Assembly (NCBI RefSeq): GCF_025717515.1 | Contig: NZ_JAJIRN010000001.1 | Span: 186,001-250,000, forward strand | DNA: 64,000 bases | Source of the DNA: Roseateles oligotrophus | GTDB taxonomy: Bacteria; Pseudomonadota; Gammaproteobacteria; Burkholderiales; Burkholderiaceae_C | Reading direction: 5' to 3' | Part shown: piece after piece, positions 16,368 to 27,224 of the stretch | Numbering within the stretch: position 1 is the stretch's first letter | Layout: each line of letters begins with the position of its first letter | Made by a program: the position numbers and the translations under genes | The notes under the pieces: model-generated | Told to the model about the DNA's origin: nothing | Seen by the model: only the letters and a program-made list of their open reading frames with translations | The model's database searches: none

Positions 16368-18389
16368 TCAGCTCATGCCCTGATGCCGCAGCAGCGCATC
16401 AATCTGGGGTTCGCGGCCACGGAAGGCCTTGAAACTCTCCATCGCGGGCCGAGAACCGCCCACTTCCAGCACGTTTTGCAAGTAACGCTGGCCAGTGGCG
16501 GCATTGAAAACACCCTCGACCTCAAACGCGCTCCAGGCATCGGCGCTCAGCAACTCGGCCCATTTATAGCTGTAGTAGCCGGCCGAATAGCCGCCCGCAA
16601 AGATATGCGAGAAGCTGTGCTGGCTGCGGTTGAAGCTGGGCGTGGGCATCACGGCGACCTCGGCGCGCACTTCGTCGAGCAGCGCTTGCACGGCCGCCTC
16701 GCTGCCGGGCTCGGCATGCAAGCGCATATCGAAGACCGAGAACTCGATCTGGCGCAGCGTCTGCAGGCCGCTCTGGAAGTTCTTGGCCGCCGTCATCTTG
16801 TCGAACAAGTCGCGCGGCAGTGACTCGCCTGTGTCGACATGGCTGGTCAGCTGTTGCACGACCTCCCATTCCCAGCAGAAGTTCTCCATGAACTGACTGG
16901 GCAGTTCGACGGCATCCCATTCGACGCCGGAGATGCCGGAGACGCCGAGCTCGTCCACTTGCGTCAGCAGGTGGTGCAGGCCGTGGCCGAATTCGTGGAA
17001 CAGCGTGGTCACGTCGTCATGGCTCAACAGGGCCGGCTTGTCACCGACAGGTGAGGAGAAGTTGCAGACCAACTGCGCCACCGGCGTCTGCTGCGCGCCG
17101 TCCGGCCGCGCCCAGCGGCTGCGCACCTCGTCCATCCAGGCACCCGGCCGTTTGCCGCTGCGGGCATAGAGGTCGAGGTAGAACTGACCGACCAGTGCGC
17201 CATTTCTTTCAAGGCGGTAGAACTTGACGGACTCATGCCAGACCTCGGCCGGCTGCTCGCTGATCTTCACATTGAACAGGCGCTCGATGATGTCGAACAG
17301 GCCGGCCAGCACGCGCGGCACGGTGAAATATTGCCTGACCTCCTGATCGCTGAAGGCGTAGCGGGCTTCCTTGAGTTTTTCGGACGCGTAAGCGGTGTCC
17401 CAGGGTTGCAGCTCGCTCAGGCCCAGCTTGGTGGCGGCGAAGTCACGCAGCTCGGCCAGATCCTTCTCGGCAAAGGGGCGGGCGCGACGCGACAGGTCAC
17501 GCAAGAAGTCCAGGACCTGGGTCGGCGAGTCGGCCATCTTGGCCACCATCGAGGCCTCGGCATAGTTGGCAAAGCCGAGCAGCGCCGCCTCTTCATGGCG
17601 CAGGCGCAGCAGCTCTTCGATGATGGCGCTGTTGTCCCACTCTGGCTTGTCGCCAAGCTCACTGGCGCGCGTCACATAGGCGCGATACAGGCGAGCACGC
17701 AAGTCGCGATGGCTCGCGTATTGCATCACCGGCAGGTATGAGGGGAAATGCAGCGTTAGCTTGAAACCCTCTTTGCCCTCGGCTTTGGCGGCCTCTTGTG
17801 CGGCGCTGACGGCGTCGGCAGGCACGCCGTCCATCTCCTCGGCCGTCGCGTAATAGGCAAAGCCGTCGGTCGCGTCGAGCACATGTTCGGAGAACTGCTG
17901 GCCGAGTTCGGCGCTGCGCTCCTGGATCGCGGCGAAGCGGGCCTTGGCCTCACCTTGCAACTCGGCCCCCGACAGCACGAAGTCGCGCAACCACAGCTTC
18001 AGTGCTTGCCGGCGCGGCGCGCTCAAGCCGGCGGCGGCTGGGCTGGCGGCGATCGCCTTGTACTTGGCATAGAGCTTTTCGTCCGCGCCGAGTTCGGTGA
18101 AGAACTCGGTGACGGCCGGCAGCATCGCGTTATAGGCCTCGCGCAGCTCGGGCGTGTTGGCGACCGCGTTCAGATGGCTGACGGCGCCCCAAGACGCTCC
18201 GAAACGTTCGGTGGCAACGCCCAAGCTGGCCGACAAGGCGTCATAGTCGGCCGGCGTCGCGTCCGAGGTGGCGAGCGCCAGCGCCGCGCGCGATTCGTTC
18301 AGCAGTTGCTCGATCGCCGGGGCAATGTGCTCGGGCTTGATGCTGGCGAAAGCGGGCAGGGCGGCGGTACTGAGTAATGGGTTACTCAT
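16368..18389 (-). CDS. prlC: Oligopeptidase A (M3 family metallopeptidase)
   Basis: Cytoplasmic zinc oligopeptidase that degrades signal peptides and other short peptides. The 673-residue protein has the usual M3 length, an N-terminal helical domain and the zinc site HEFGH at ~467-471 ([19 protein letters not shown]) with the downstream glutamate in [17 protein letters not shown]. The C-terminal segment [21 protein letters not shown] is family-typical. Its ATG overlaps the folD stop (ATGA), so it is translationally coupled to folD. Confidence 0.95.
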   Translation of the reverse strand: MSNPLLSTAALPAFASIKPEHIAPAIEQLLNESRAALALATSDATPADYDALSASLGVATERFGASWGAVSHLNAVANTPELREAYNAMLPAVTEFFTELGADEKLYAKYKAIAASPAAAGLSAPRRQALKLWLRDFVLSGAELQGEAKARFAAIQERSAELGQQFSEHVLDATDGFAYYATAEEMDGVPADAVSAAQEAAKAEGKEGFKLTLHFPSYLPVMQYASHRDLRARLYRAYVTRASELGDKPEWDNSAIIEELLRLRHEEAALLGFANYAEASMVAKMADSPTQVLDFLRDLSRRARPFAEKDLAELRDFAATKLGLSELQPWDTAYASEKLKEARYAFSDQEVRQYFTVPRVLAGLFDIIERLFNVKISEQPAEVWHESVKFYRLERNGALVGQFYLDLYARSGKRPGAWMDEVRSRWARPDGAQQTPVAQLVCNFSSPVGDKPALLSHDDVTTLFHEFGHGLHHLLTQVDELGVSGISGVEWDAVELPSQFMENFCWEWEVVQQLTSHVDTGESLPRDLFDKMTAAKNFQSGLQTLRQIEFSVFDMRLHAEPGSEAAVQALLDEVRAEVAVMPTPSFNRSQHSFSHIFAGGYSAGYYSYKWAELLSADAWSAFEVEGVFNAATGQRYLQNVLEVGGSRPAMESFKAFRGREPQIDALLRHQGMS

Positions 18390-19249
18390 ACGGCCTCCGC
18401 TGTGGCTCGTTCCGCCGATTCAATCGTGTTGACCAGCAGCATCGTGATCGTCATCGGGCCAACGCCGCCGGGCACCGGGGTGATCCAGCCGGCCACTTCT
18501 TTGACGCCGTCGAAGTCCACATCGCCGCAGAGCTTGCCCTCGTCATTGCGGTTCATGCCCACGTCGATGACGACGGCGCCGGGCTTGACCATCTCCGCCG
18601 TTAGTACATTGCGCTTGCCAACCGCCGCGACAACGATATCGGCCTGGCGCGTGTGAAAGGCCAGATCCGCCGTGCCGCTGTGGCAGACCGTGACGGTGGC
18701 GTTGGCCTGCAAGAGCATCATCGCCATTGGCTTGCCGACGATATTGCTGCGGCCGATCACGACGGCATGTTTGCCGCGCAGATCCTTCATGCCGATAGCC
18801 TCCAGCATCTTCATGCATCCGTAAGGCGTGCAGGCCTTGAAGCCTTGCTCGCCCACCATCAGCGCGCCGGCGCTGGCGATGTGAAAGCCGTCCACATCCT
18901 TCTCGGGCGAGATCGCTTCGATGACCTTGTGATCGTCGATATGTTTGGGCAAGGGGAGCTGCACCAGAATGCCGTGGATGCTGGGATCATTGTTCAAGGC
19001 CTCGACGCGGGCCAGCAACTCGGCCTCGCTCATGCTGGCGTCGTACTTCTCCAGCACCGAGTGCAGGCCGGCATCGGCACAGGCCTTGACCTTGTTGCGC
19101 ACATAGACCTGCGAGGCCGGGTTGTCTCCGACCAGCACCACGGCAAGGCCGGGTTTGACGCCCTTGGCCGTCAGCGCGGCGGCGCGCTGCGCAACCTCGG
19201 CGCGGACTTGTTGGGATAGGGCGTTGCCGTCGATCAATTGGGCAGTCAT
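18386..19249 (-). CDS. folD: Bifunctional methylenetetrahydrofolate dehydrogenase/cyclohydrolase
   Basis: FolD interconverts 5,10-methylene-THF and 10-formyl-THF, supplying one-carbon units for purines and formyl-Met-tRNA. The 287-residue protein starts [16 protein letters not shown] and shows the substrate motif YVRNKVKAC, the [10 protein letters not shown] motif, the NADP-binding [11 protein letters not shown], and the C-terminal [16 protein letters not shown] chose the ATG at 19249 because GGAG lies six bases upstream; two upstream Met codons are too close to it or before it. It is the first gene of a folD-prlC operon. Confidence 0.96.
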   Translation of the reverse strand: MTAQLIDGNALSQQVRAEVAQRAAALTAKGVKPGLAVVLVGDNPASQVYVRNKVKACADAGLHSVLEKYDASMSEAELLARVEALNNDPSIHGILVQLPLPKHIDDHKVIEAISPEKDVDGFHIASAGALMVGEQGFKACTPYGCMKMLEAIGMKDLRGKHAVVIGRSNIVGKPMAMMLLQANATVTVCHSGTADLAFHTRQADIVVAAVGKRNVLTAEMVKPGAVVIDVGMNRNDEGKLCGDVDFDGVKEVAGWITPVPGGVGPMTITMLLVNTIESAERATAEAV

Positions 19250-19260
19250 ATTCATCTCCG

Positions 19261-19290
19261 TAAAAGCAAAAGCGCGCTCAGGGCGCGCTT
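19261..19290 (-). terminator. Terminator after the dctR-like gene
   Basis: Minus strand: AAGCGCGC / GCGCGCTT stem with a five-base loop, then TTTGCTTTTA. It separates the two-component operon from folD and sits just before the folD ribosome binding site. Confidence 0.8.
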
Positions 19291-19317
19291 CTTGGGGCAG
19301 TTCTAGGCGGTGCTCTC

Positions 19318-19941
19318 TCAAGCCTTGGCGGCAGCGCCGAGGGCGATCTTCAGCAGATCGGCAACCGTGTTGGCATTCAATTTTTCCATGATGTTGGCGC
19401 GGTGCGCTTCCACCGTCTTGATGCTGATGCCGAGGTCATCGGCGATCTGCTTATTGAGGCGGCCGGCGACGATGCGCTCGAGCACTTGCGACTCGCGTGT
19501 TGTCAGGCGCTGCAGCAAGGCGTCGCGGCTGGCGGCTTCTTGATGGGTGGAGAACGCGGCGCGGGCCTGCTCGAGCATGCGCTCGACGATGGCGGCCAAT
19601 TCGTCTTCCTTGAAGGGCTTTTCGATGAAGTCCAACGCGCCTTTTTTCATCGTCTGCACCGCCATCGGCACATCGCCGTGGCCGGTGATGAAGACGACCG
19701 GCAGCGGGCTCTTGCGCTCCAGCAAACGGTCTTGCAACTCCAGGCCGCTCATGCCTTCCATGCGGATGTCGGCGATCAAGCAGGCGACTTCGCGCGGGTC
19801 GTAGCGGCTCAGGAAAGACTCGGCCGAATCAAAACACTTGACCCGGTAGTCCTTGCCTTCTAGCAGCCATTGCAGCGAGTCGCGTACGGCCTCGTCATCA
19901 TCGACAACGTAGACATTGCCCTTCTTCGGAATCAGACTCAT
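19318..19941 (-). CDS. FixJ/DctR-type response regulator
   Basis: Two-domain transcription factor of 207 residues: receiver domain at 1-125 with the acidic pocket DDD (residues 14-16), phosphoacceptor Asp58 in [10 protein letters not shown], conserved Thr/Lys (FITGHGD, EKPFKED), and a LuxR-type HTH at ~140-200 ([20 protein letters not shown]). It overlaps the kinase gene by four bases (ATGA) and clearly pairs with it. The pair most resembles DctS-DctR/FixL-FixJ-like systems for C4-dicarboxylates, but no transporter gene is adjacent, so the stimulus and targets are unknown. Confidence 0.9.
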   Translation of the reverse strand: MSLIPKKGNVYVVDDDEAVRDSLQWLLEGKDYRVKCFDSAESFLSRYDPREVACLIADIRMEGMSGLELQDRLLERKSPLPVVFITGHGDVPMAVQTMKKGALDFIEKPFKEDELAAIVERMLEQARAAFSTHQEAASRDALLQRLTTRESQVLERIVAGRLNKQIADDLGISIKTVEAHRANIMEKLNANTVADLLKIALGAAAKA

Positions 19942-22526
19942 GGTGTCGGAATTTGGTTTACTACTGCTGAAGCTGTCGGCCCGCTCGGCCCGGCTGCCGC
20001 AGTCGGCAGTGTCGGATCAAGGCGGGAGATGTCTACCGGGATGCTGAAGGCGAACCTGCAGCCCACAATAGCTGCGCCATTGTATAAGTTCTCGGCCCTG
20101 ATTCGCCCCTTGTGCGACTCCACAATAGACCGGCATAACCCTAAGCCGATGCCCAGCCCGTCCGACTTGGTGGAGAAGAAGGCCTCGTACATGCGCGAGA
20201 TCACTTCCTCGGGCATGCCCGGCCCCATGTCGGTGACGCTGAAGTCGATATGGCCGCCCAACTCGGGCGTGTGCTTGGGCACCACACGCAGCTCGATGTG
20301 ACGGCGCGAGGCCGGCAGGCCGGCGTTGTCGATCGCCTCGGCCGCGTTCTTCAACAGGTTCATCAAGACCTGTTCGATCAGGATCGGGTCCACCATCAGC
20401 TGCGGCAGGCGCTGCGCGACATAGGTGTGGATGGCGACATTGCGGCGCCGCAGCTCGATGCCGGCCAACTCGACCGCATCCTCGACGATGTCATGCGCTT
20501 GCGCGGCTTCGCGCTTGGGTTCGCTGCGCTTCACGAAGTTGCGGATGCGGTGAATGATCTGGCCGGCGCGTTGCGCCTGCTTGGCGGTCTTCTCCAGCGC
20601 CGCCAGCAGATCGTCCTTTTGGATCGCGTCGTTGCGCACGCGCGAGACCATGCCGTTGCAGTAATTCGTTATCGCGGTCAGCGGCTGGTTCAGCTCATGC
20701 GCGACGCTCGATGCCATCTCGCCCATCGTCATCAAGCGGCTGGTCATTTGCGCTTTTTCGGCCTGCAGCGCGGCCTGCTCTTCGGCGCGCCGGCGCGTCG
20801 TGATGTCGGTGGCAATCAGCATTTGCGCCAGGCGGCCGTCGGTCCACTGCAGATAGCGCGTGCGAACGTCAAACCACATCTCCAGCGACTCGACAAACAC
20901 CTCTCGCGGATCGGCGCCCGCATCGGTCAAATGCTGGGGCGGCAGCCCCGAATAATCATCGACTTCTTCGTCCGCATCGGGCCCGGTGCTGCGGCCCAGT
21001 TGGCTGCCCGACAGCAGCGCATGGCCGGCCGGGTCGGCACCGAACCAGAGCCGATAGCTGCGGTTGGCGAACAGCAACTCGCCCTGCTGCACCGACAGCA
21101 CCGACACCGCTGCGTCCAGCCCTTCGAGCACGGTGGTGAAACGTTCGTGCGAGGCCGAGAGCTGGTCGCGCACCCGCTTGGCCTCGGTGATATTGGTCAT
21201 CGAGGTCATCCAGCCGGTCTGCTTGCCCTTGGTGTCGACCAGCGGCGACACATACATGCGGCCATCAAAGGTGCTGCCGTCCTTGCGCAGCATCTTCACC
21301 TCGACGCCGCCGGCCGGGCTGCGGCCATGGATTTCTTGTTGCAGCAGGCGGGCGTTTTCTTCCAGGCGGTCCGGCGGCCAGAACGGGAAGGGCGGCTTGC
21401 GCCCTATCAGCTCGGCCTCCGAGAAGCCCGTCATCGCGCAAAACGCCGGGTTGACGTAGGAGATGCGCGACTCCATGTCCAGCGCCCGCATGCCGGTCAA
21501 CATCGAGTTCTCCATCGCGCGGCGGAAGTTGGTTTCAGAGGTCAGCGCGGTCTGGATTTGCAGTCGCCTTCGCATATGCCGCCAGGTGCCCAGCAGCATC
21601 CAGACGGTCAGGGTGGACAGCGCCACCACCATCCAGAACAAGGTGTTGCTGATCAGGCCGATCGAGGTGCGGTAGCCCTCGCCGCGCAGGACCAGGCCGT
21701 TCATGGCCGGGGCGAGCGGCGCCTCATGCAGGATGGAGGCGCGCTTGCTGCGTTTGCCCGGCATCTGCGTGACCGAGCTGGCGACGATCTTGTCGCCGTC
21801 GTCCAGCACGGCCATGCTGTGGCGGGATGACACCTCGGTCGGCACGTAATAGCGCAGCAAGGCCTCGACCGAGTATTCCGCGATCAAGACACCGGAGAAG
21901 CCGCTGCGATCAATCAAGGGCACTTGTACTTGGAAGACCGGCGTGCCGTTGTAGTCGCTGAAGACCTGCGAATAGACCGGCTGACGCCGCTCCTTGGCGT
22001 TCTGAAAGGCCGACTCAGGCGGATTCGATTGATTGGCCACCGGCATCGACGGGTCATTGCCATCGGAGCGCATCAAGCTGTCATCTTGAAAGCCGGCGCC
22101 GCTGACGCTGGCACGCGTTTCGCGCCTGGCGTTGATCCAGGTCACATGGGTCACCTCGGGGCGCTCGCGCGCAAAGCCCTTGGCCTGGGCACTGAAGTCA
22201 TGGGTGTCGACTGCCCGCGTCACGATCTCGCGCGCAATGCGCATCAACTGTTCCTGGTTCTCGATCAGGCGCAGACGGATTTGCTGCTGGGCGATTTCGG
22301 TGTCGCGCTTGACGGCCTCAGACTCGCGCTCGATTTCCTCGTTCCGCAAATACCAGAAGGCCAGGATGATGGCGGTCAGGAATAACAACACCGAGACCAA
22401 GGGTCCCAAAGTGGCGAAGCGGTCTTGACGGGCCGGAGACTGGCGGCGCCACCAACCGGTGGCCACGCGTTGCAAGGGAAGCAGCAGTCTGCGTTTGGCG
22501 GATTTGAGGTCGAATGCATTGGGCAT
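19938..22526 (-). CDS. PAS-domain sensor histidine kinase, DctS-like
   Basis: Membrane sensor kinase of 862 residues: TM1 at ~40-62 (LVSVLLFLTAIILAFWYL), a periplasmic domain of ~225 residues, TM2 at ~285-310 (LFWMVVALSTLTVWMLLG), a PAS domain (AMENSMLTGMRALDMESRIS), a second PAS-like region, a HisKA motif with the phosphoacceptor His near 611 (SSVAHELNQPLTAITNY), and an HATPase domain with the G boxes DMGPGMPEE and GIGLGLCRSIVE. Domain order matches DctS. It is the first gene of a two-gene operon with the response regulator. The ligand is not evident. Confidence 0.9.
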   Translation of the reverse strand: MPNAFDLKSAKRRLLLPLQRVATGWWRRQSPARQDRFATLGPLVSVLLFLTAIILAFWYLRNEEIERESEAVKRDTEIAQQQIRLRLIENQEQLMRIAREIVTRAVDTHDFSAQAKGFARERPEVTHVTWINARRETRASVSGAGFQDDSLMRSDGNDPSMPVANQSNPPESAFQNAKERRQPVYSQVFSDYNGTPVFQVQVPLIDRSGFSGVLIAEYSVEALLRYYVPTEVSSRHSMAVLDDGDKIVASSVTQMPGKRSKRASILHEAPLAPAMNGLVLRGEGYRTSIGLISNTLFWMVVALSTLTVWMLLGTWRHMRRRLQIQTALTSETNFRRAMENSMLTGMRALDMESRISYVNPAFCAMTGFSEAELIGRKPPFPFWPPDRLEENARLLQQEIHGRSPAGGVEVKMLRKDGSTFDGRMYVSPLVDTKGKQTGWMTSMTNITEAKRVRDQLSASHERFTTVLEGLDAAVSVLSVQQGELLFANRSYRLWFGADPAGHALLSGSQLGRSTGPDADEEVDDYSGLPPQHLTDAGADPREVFVESLEMWFDVRTRYLQWTDGRLAQMLIATDITTRRRAEEQAALQAEKAQMTSRLMTMGEMASSVAHELNQPLTAITNYCNGMVSRVRNDAIQKDDLLAALEKTAKQAQRAGQIIHRIRNFVKRSEPKREAAQAHDIVEDAVELAGIELRRRNVAIHTYVAQRLPQLMVDPILIEQVLMNLLKNAAEAIDNAGLPASRRHIELRVVPKHTPELGGHIDFSVTDMGPGMPEEVISRMYEAFFSTKSDGLGIGLGLCRSIVESHKGRIRAENLYNGAAIVGCRFAFSIPVDISRLDPTLPTAAAGPSGPTASAVVNQIPTP

Positions 22527-22766
22527 GGCGGCAATTATCCGGGCATCGGCCGCAGCGATGACCGAACGCCGTCATCAAGTTCGTCATGGCCTAATTGCTT
22601 AGTGAATTTCATTATGTGAAACTGTCTCGCACGATTTGAGAGTGAGCGAAAGTTGTGCGACACTCCGCTGCGATGTATTCGATGTAAACCTCTAAATCAA
22701 TTGGTCCGCAGCCTCTTCTTTCATGTTGGAGGCCGGCCCGAATCACTCAGACGGAGAACTCAGCCC
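22527..22766. promoter_or_regulatory. Divergent promoter region, dctS-like kinase and aceE
   Basis: This 240-bp gap lies between the divergent kinase and aceE. It includes a small dyad TTTCA-TTATG-TGAAA (~22607-22621) and the segment AAATCAATTGGTCC (~22694), a half match to a PdhR-type AATTGGT half site. Neither is strong enough for a firm call. Confidence 0.35.
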
Positions 22767-25475
22767 ATGTCCGCCCAGCCCCAGTCATTTTTTGGCGCCC
22801 TAGCCAACGACACCGATGCGATGGAAACCAAGGAGTGGTTGGACGCGCTGTCCGCCGTGATTGGTGAGGAGGGCGGCGAGCGCGCGCACTTCTTGTTGAA
22901 TCAGCTGATCGACCATGCCCGCCAAGCCGGCATCGATGTGCCGTTCTCGGCCACCACGCCTTATGTGAACACCATTCCCGCCGACCAGGAAGCGCGCTGC
23001 CCCGGCAATATCGAGATCGAAAAGCGCCTGCGCGCCTATATGCGCTGGAACGCGATGGCGATGGTGGTGCGGGCGAACCGCCTGAACCCGGAAGATGGCG
23101 GCGACTTGGGCGGCCATATCGGCTCCTTCGCCTCGCTGGCCTCGATGTTGGGCGCCGGTTTCAATCATTTCTGGCGTGCCGAGAGTGAGAATCACGGCGG
23201 CGACCTGCTCTACATCCAGGGCCATAGCGCGCCCGGCATCTATGCCCGCGCCTTCCTCGAAGGCCGCCTGAGCGAAGAGCAGTTGGACAGCTTCCGCCAG
23301 GAAGTCGACGGCAAGGGCCTGTCCAGCTATCCGCACCCCAAGCTGATGCCCGAGTTCTGGCAGTTCCCGACCGTCTCGATGGGTCTGGGCCCCTTGATGG
23401 CGATCTACCAAGCGCGTTTCCTGAAATATCTGCATGCCCGCGGCATTGCCGATACGGCCAACCGCAAGGTCTGGGCCTTTATGGGCGACGGCGAGATGGA
23501 CGAGCCGGAATCGCTCGGCGCCATCGGCCTGGCCGCACGCGAAGGCCTGAACAATCTGGTCTTCGTCATCAACTGCAATCTGCAGCGCCTGGACGGCCCG
23601 GTGCGCGGCAATGGCAAGATCATCCAGGAGCTCGAAGGCGAGTTCCGCGGCAGCGGCTGGAATGTGATCAAGCTGGTCTGGGGCAAGGGCTGGGACGAGC
23701 TGCTGGCGCGCGACAAGAGCGGCAAGCTCAAGCAGCTGATGATGGAAACGGTCGACGGCGACTACCAGGCGATGAAGGCCAATGACGGCGCCTTTGTGCG
23801 CAAGAACTTCTTCGGCAAATACCCCGAGACCGCCAAGCTGGTCGAGCATATGAGCGACGACGAGATCTTCGATCTGCGCCGCGGTGGCCACCAGCCCGAG
23901 AAGGTGTTTGCCGCCTTCCATGCCGCCCACAACAATGTTTCGAACCAGCCGACGCTGCTGCTGATCAAGACCGTCAAGGGCTACGGCATGGGCAAGGCCG
24001 GCGAGGGCAAGAACACGGTCCACCAGACCAAAAAACTGACCGACGAAGACATCAAGTACATCCGCGACCGCTTCGCCATCCCGATTCCGGACAGCGAACT
24101 GCCCAAGCTGCCTTACTACAAGCCGGCCGAAGACACGCCCGAGATGCGCTATCTGCACGAGCGCCGCCAGGCCCTCGGCGGCTACTTGCCGCAGCGCCGC
24201 GTCAAGGCCGAAGAGAGCTTCACCGTGCCCTCGCTGGATACCTTCAAGGCCGTGTTGGAGCCGACCGCCGAAGGCCGCGAGATCTCGACGACTCAAGCCT
24301 ATGTGCGCTTCCTGACCCAGTTGCTGCGTGACAAGGAACTGGGCCCGCGCGTCGTGCCGATTCTGGTCGACGAGGCGCGCACCTTCGGTATGGAAGGCCT
24401 GTTCCGCCAGATCGGTATCTACAACCCCGCAGGTCAGAACTACACCCCGGTCGACAAGGACCAGGTGATGTATTACCGCGAGGCCAAGGATGGCCAGATC
24501 CTGCAAGAAGGCATCAACGAAGCCGGCGGCATGGCCAGCTGGATCGCCGCGGCGACGAGCTACTCGACCAATAACCGGGTGATGATCCCGTTCTACGTCT
24601 ACTACTCGATGTTCGGCTTCCAGCGCATTGGCGATCTGGCCTGGGCGGCCGGCGATATGCAAGCGCGCGGCTTCTTGCTGGGCGGCACCTCGGGGCGCAC
24701 GACGCTGAATGGCGAAGGCCTGCAGCATGAAGACGGCCACAGCCATATCTTGGCCAGCACCATCCCGAACTGCATCAGCTATGACCCGAGCTTCGCGCAT
24801 GAGGTCGGCGTGATTCTGCACAGCGGCCTGAAGCGCATGGTCGAGCAGCAGGAGAACGTGTATTTCTACATCACGCTGCTGAACGAGAACTACGCGATGC
24901 CGGGCCTGAAGGCCGGCACCGAAGAGCAGATTCTGAAGGGCATGTATTTGCTGGAAGAAGCCGCTGACAAGCCACTGACGGTCAATCTGCTCGGCTCCGG
25001 CACCATCCTGCGCGAAAGCCAGGCCGCCAAGGCCTTGCTGGAAGCCGACTGGGGCGTGGGCGCCCATGTCTGGAGCTGCCCAAGCTTCAACGAGTTGGCC
25101 CGCGAAGGCCAGGACACCGAGCGTTGGAACCTCCTGCACCCGACCGAGGCGCAGCGAGTCAGCTTTGTCGGCGAGCAGCTCAGCCAGACCAGTGGCCCGG
25201 TGATCGCCTCGACCGACTATATGAAGAACTTTGCCGAGCAGATCCGGGCTTATGTGCCGGCGGGGCGCTCCTACAAGGTGCTGGGCACCGACGGTTTTGG
25301 CCGTTCGGACTTCAGAGCCAAGCTGCGCGAGCATTTCGAGATCAACCGGCATTACATCGTTGTGGCCGCTTTGAACTCGCTGGCCGATGAAGGCAAGTTG
25401 CCCAAGGCCAAGGTGGCCGAGGCGATTGCCAAGTACGGCATCAAAGCCGACAAGATCAACCCGCTTTACGCATAA
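22767..25475 (+). CDS. aceE: Pyruvate dehydrogenase E1 (homodimeric type)
   Basis: Thiamine-diphosphate-dependent decarboxylase that transfers the acetyl unit from pyruvate to E2 lipoyl groups. The 902-residue protein is the homodimeric gamma/betaproteobacterial type. It begins MSAQPQSFFGALANDTD and has GHIGSFASLASMLGAGFNHF, the ThDP motif (FMGDGEMDEPESLGAIGLAA, continuing to NLVFVINCNLQRLDGP) and the pyrimidine-domain regions. GGAG lies ten bases before the chosen ATG; an upstream frame from 22653 is open but not family-like. First gene of aceE-aceF-lpdA. Confidence 0.97.
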   Translation: MSAQPQSFFGALANDTDAMETKEWLDALSAVIGEEGGERAHFLLNQLIDHARQAGIDVPFSATTPYVNTIPADQEARCPGNIEIEKRLRAYMRWNAMAMVVRANRLNPEDGGDLGGHIGSFASLASMLGAGFNHFWRAESENHGGDLLYIQGHSAPGIYARAFLEGRLSEEQLDSFRQEVDGKGLSSYPHPKLMPEFWQFPTVSMGLGPLMAIYQARFLKYLHARGIADTANRKVWAFMGDGEMDEPESLGAIGLAAREGLNNLVFVINCNLQRLDGPVRGNGKIIQELEGEFRGSGWNVIKLVWGKGWDELLARDKSGKLKQLMMETVDGDYQAMKANDGAFVRKNFFGKYPETAKLVEHMSDDEIFDLRRGGHQPEKVFAAFHAAHNNVSNQPTLLLIKTVKGYGMGKAGEGKNTVHQTKKLTDEDIKYIRDRFAIPIPDSELPKLPYYKPAEDTPEMRYLHERRQALGGYLPQRRVKAEESFTVPSLDTFKAVLEPTAEGREISTTQAYVRFLTQLLRDKELGPRVVPILVDEARTFGMEGLFRQIGIYNPAGQNYTPVDKDQVMYYREAKDGQILQEGINEAGGMASWIAAATSYSTNNRVMIPFYVYYSMFGFQRIGDLAWAAGDMQARGFLLGGTSGRTTLNGEGLQHEDGHSHILASTIPNCISYDPSFAHEVGVILHSGLKRMVEQQENVYFYITLLNENYAMPGLKAGTEEQILKGMYLLEEAADKPLTVNLLGSGTILRESQAAKALLEADWGVGAHVWSCPSFNELAREGQDTERWNLLHPTEAQRVSFVGEQLSQTSGPVIASTDYMKNFAEQIRAYVPAGRSYKVLGTDGFGRSDFRAKLREHFEINRHYIVVAALNSLADEGKLPKAKVAEAIAKYGIKADKINPLYA

Positions 25476-25556
25476 GCGCAGCGAATTTGACGGACTTGCG
25501 TGGCAGACCGCCCGAGCGTAGCGAGTAGCTCTGTCACCAACTAGCTAGGAAAAAAC

Positions 25557-27212
25557 ATGGCATTGGTAGAAGTCAAGGTTCCCGATATTGGGGACGTCAA
25601 GGATGTGGCCGTCATCGAGTTGATGGTCAAGGTGGGCGATACGGTCGCGCTGGAGCAAAGCCTGATCACCGTCGAGAGCGATAAAGCCTCGATGGAGATC
25701 CCCAGTTCGGCGGCCGGCGTCGTCAAGGAGATCAAGATCGCCATCGGCGACAAGGTCAATGAAGGCAGCTTGGTGCTTTTGCTGGAGACTGCCGGAGAAG
25801 CGGCAGCACCAGCCCCGGCTGCAGCCGCTGCACCGGTCGCCGCGCCCGTGGTAGCCGCCGTGCCTGCTGCTGCCCCCGCAGCCAGCTCGCTGGTCGAGGT
25901 CTTCGTGCCCGATATCGGCGACTTCGAGTCGGTCGCGGTGATCGAAGTGTTTGTGAAAGTCGGCGACACCATCAAGGTCGAGCAAAGCCTGATCACCGTC
26001 GAGAGCGACAAGGCCTCGATGGAGATTCCTTCCTCGCATGCCGGCGTGATCAAGGAGTTGAAGGTCAAGCTCGGCGACAAGGTCGCCAAGGGCTCCTTGC
26101 TGGCGATCGTGGAAGTGAAGGGCGGCGCTGTTGCAGCACCGGCTGCCGCTCCCGCTGCCCCGGTGGCAGCCGCGCCTGCCGTTGCCGTCGCTGCACCCGT
26201 TGCCGCCGCTGCAGCCGTAGTGACTGCCGCTGTGGCCGCGCATGAGCCGACCGTTTTCAACACCAAGCTGCCCCACGCGTCCCCCAGCATTCGCCGTCAA
26301 GCGCGCGAGTTAGGCGTGCCGCTGGCCGAGGTCAAGGGCAGTGGCCCGCATGGCCGTATCCAGGAGATCGATTTACAAGGCTTTGTGAAGTCGGTGATGG
26401 CCGGTGCGGTGCAGACGCTGGCGCAAAAAGCGTCCGCACCAGCCGCGTCGGCAGCAGCCACGGGTGGCGCCTTCCCCGGCCTGCTGGCCTGGCCCAAGGT
26501 GGATTTCGAGAAGTTCGGCGCGGTCGAGCGCAAAGACATGTCGCGCATCAAGAAGATCAGCGGCGCCAATCTGCATCGCAACTGGGTCGTGATCCCGCAT
26601 GTCACCAACCATGACGATGCCGACATCACCGAGCTCGAAGCCTTCCGCGTCTCGACGAACAAGGAAAACGAGAAGAACCCGGCGGCCGTCAAGGTGACGA
26701 TGCTGGCCTTCATGATCAAGGCGGCGGTGGCGGCCTTGAAGAAGTTCCCCGAGTTCAATGCCTCGCTGGACGGTGATCAGCTGGTGCTGAAGAGCTATTA
26801 CCACATCGGTTTTGCGGCCGACACGCCGAATGGCCTGGTCGTGCCGGTGATCAAGGATGCCGACAAGAAGGGCATCTTCCAGATCAGCCAGGAGATGGGC
26901 GAGCTGGCCAAGAAGGCGCGCGACGGCAAGCTGGGCCCGGCCGAGATGAGCGGCGGCTGCTTCACGATCTCGTCGCTGGGCGGCATCGGTGGGCGCTACT
27001 TCACCCCTATCATCAATGCGCCCGAAGTGGCCATCATGGGTGTGTGCAAGAGCCAGATCGAGCCGAAATGGGACGGCAAGGCCTTCCAGCCGCGCCTGAT
27101 GTTGCCGCTGAGCCTGAGCTGGGATCACCGCGTCATCGACGGCGCGGCTGCGGCTCGCTTCAATGTTTACTTTGCATCCTTGCTGGCGGACTTCCGTCGC
27201 ATCGTTCTCTGA
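25557..27212 (+). CDS. aceF: Dihydrolipoyllysine acetyltransferase (E2 of pyruvate dehydrogenase)
   Basis: E2 core of the complex: it carries acetyl groups on lipoyl-lysines and transfers them to CoA. The 551 residues comprise two lipoyl domains (~1-80 and ~110-190, each with the lipoylation motif [12 protein letters not shown]), Ala/Pro-rich flexible linkers, a peripheral-subunit-binding domain ([19 protein letters not shown] at ~240), and the catalytic acyltransferase domain with the active-site [13 protein letters not shown] near the C-terminus. It follows aceE by 81 bp and precedes lpdA by 12 bp. Confidence 0.97.
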   Translation: MALVEVKVPDIGDVKDVAVIELMVKVGDTVALEQSLITVESDKASMEIPSSAAGVVKEIKIAIGDKVNEGSLVLLLETAGEAAAPAPAAAAAPVAAPVVAAVPAAAPAASSLVEVFVPDIGDFESVAVIEVFVKVGDTIKVEQSLITVESDKASMEIPSSHAGVIKELKVKLGDKVAKGSLLAIVEVKGGAVAAPAAAPAAPVAAAPAVAVAAPVAAAAAVVTAAVAAHEPTVFNTKLPHASPSIRRQARELGVPLAEVKGSGPHGRIQEIDLQGFVKSVMAGAVQTLAQKASAPAASAAATGGAFPGLLAWPKVDFEKFGAVERKDMSRIKKISGANLHRNWVVIPHVTNHDDADITELEAFRVSTNKENEKNPAAVKVTMLAFMIKAAVAALKKFPEFNASLDGDQLVLKSYYHIGFAADTPNGLVVPVIKDADKKGIFQISQEMGELAKKARDGKLGPAEMSGGCFTISSLGGIGGRYFTPIINAPEVAIMGVCKSQIEPKWDGKAFQPRLMLPLSLSWDHRVIDGAAAARFNVYFASLLADFRRIVL

Positions 27213-27224
27213 TCGGAGCTGAAC

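Noticed and set aside
20250-21830. 526-codon plus-strand open frame
   Set aside because: Antisense to the sensor kinase, which has a complete domain set; the opposite frame has none.
22800-25352. 850-codon minus-strand open frame
   Set aside because: It is antisense to aceE; a third-position GC bias in the real gene keeps the opposite strand open. No domain, signal or ribosome binding site supports it.
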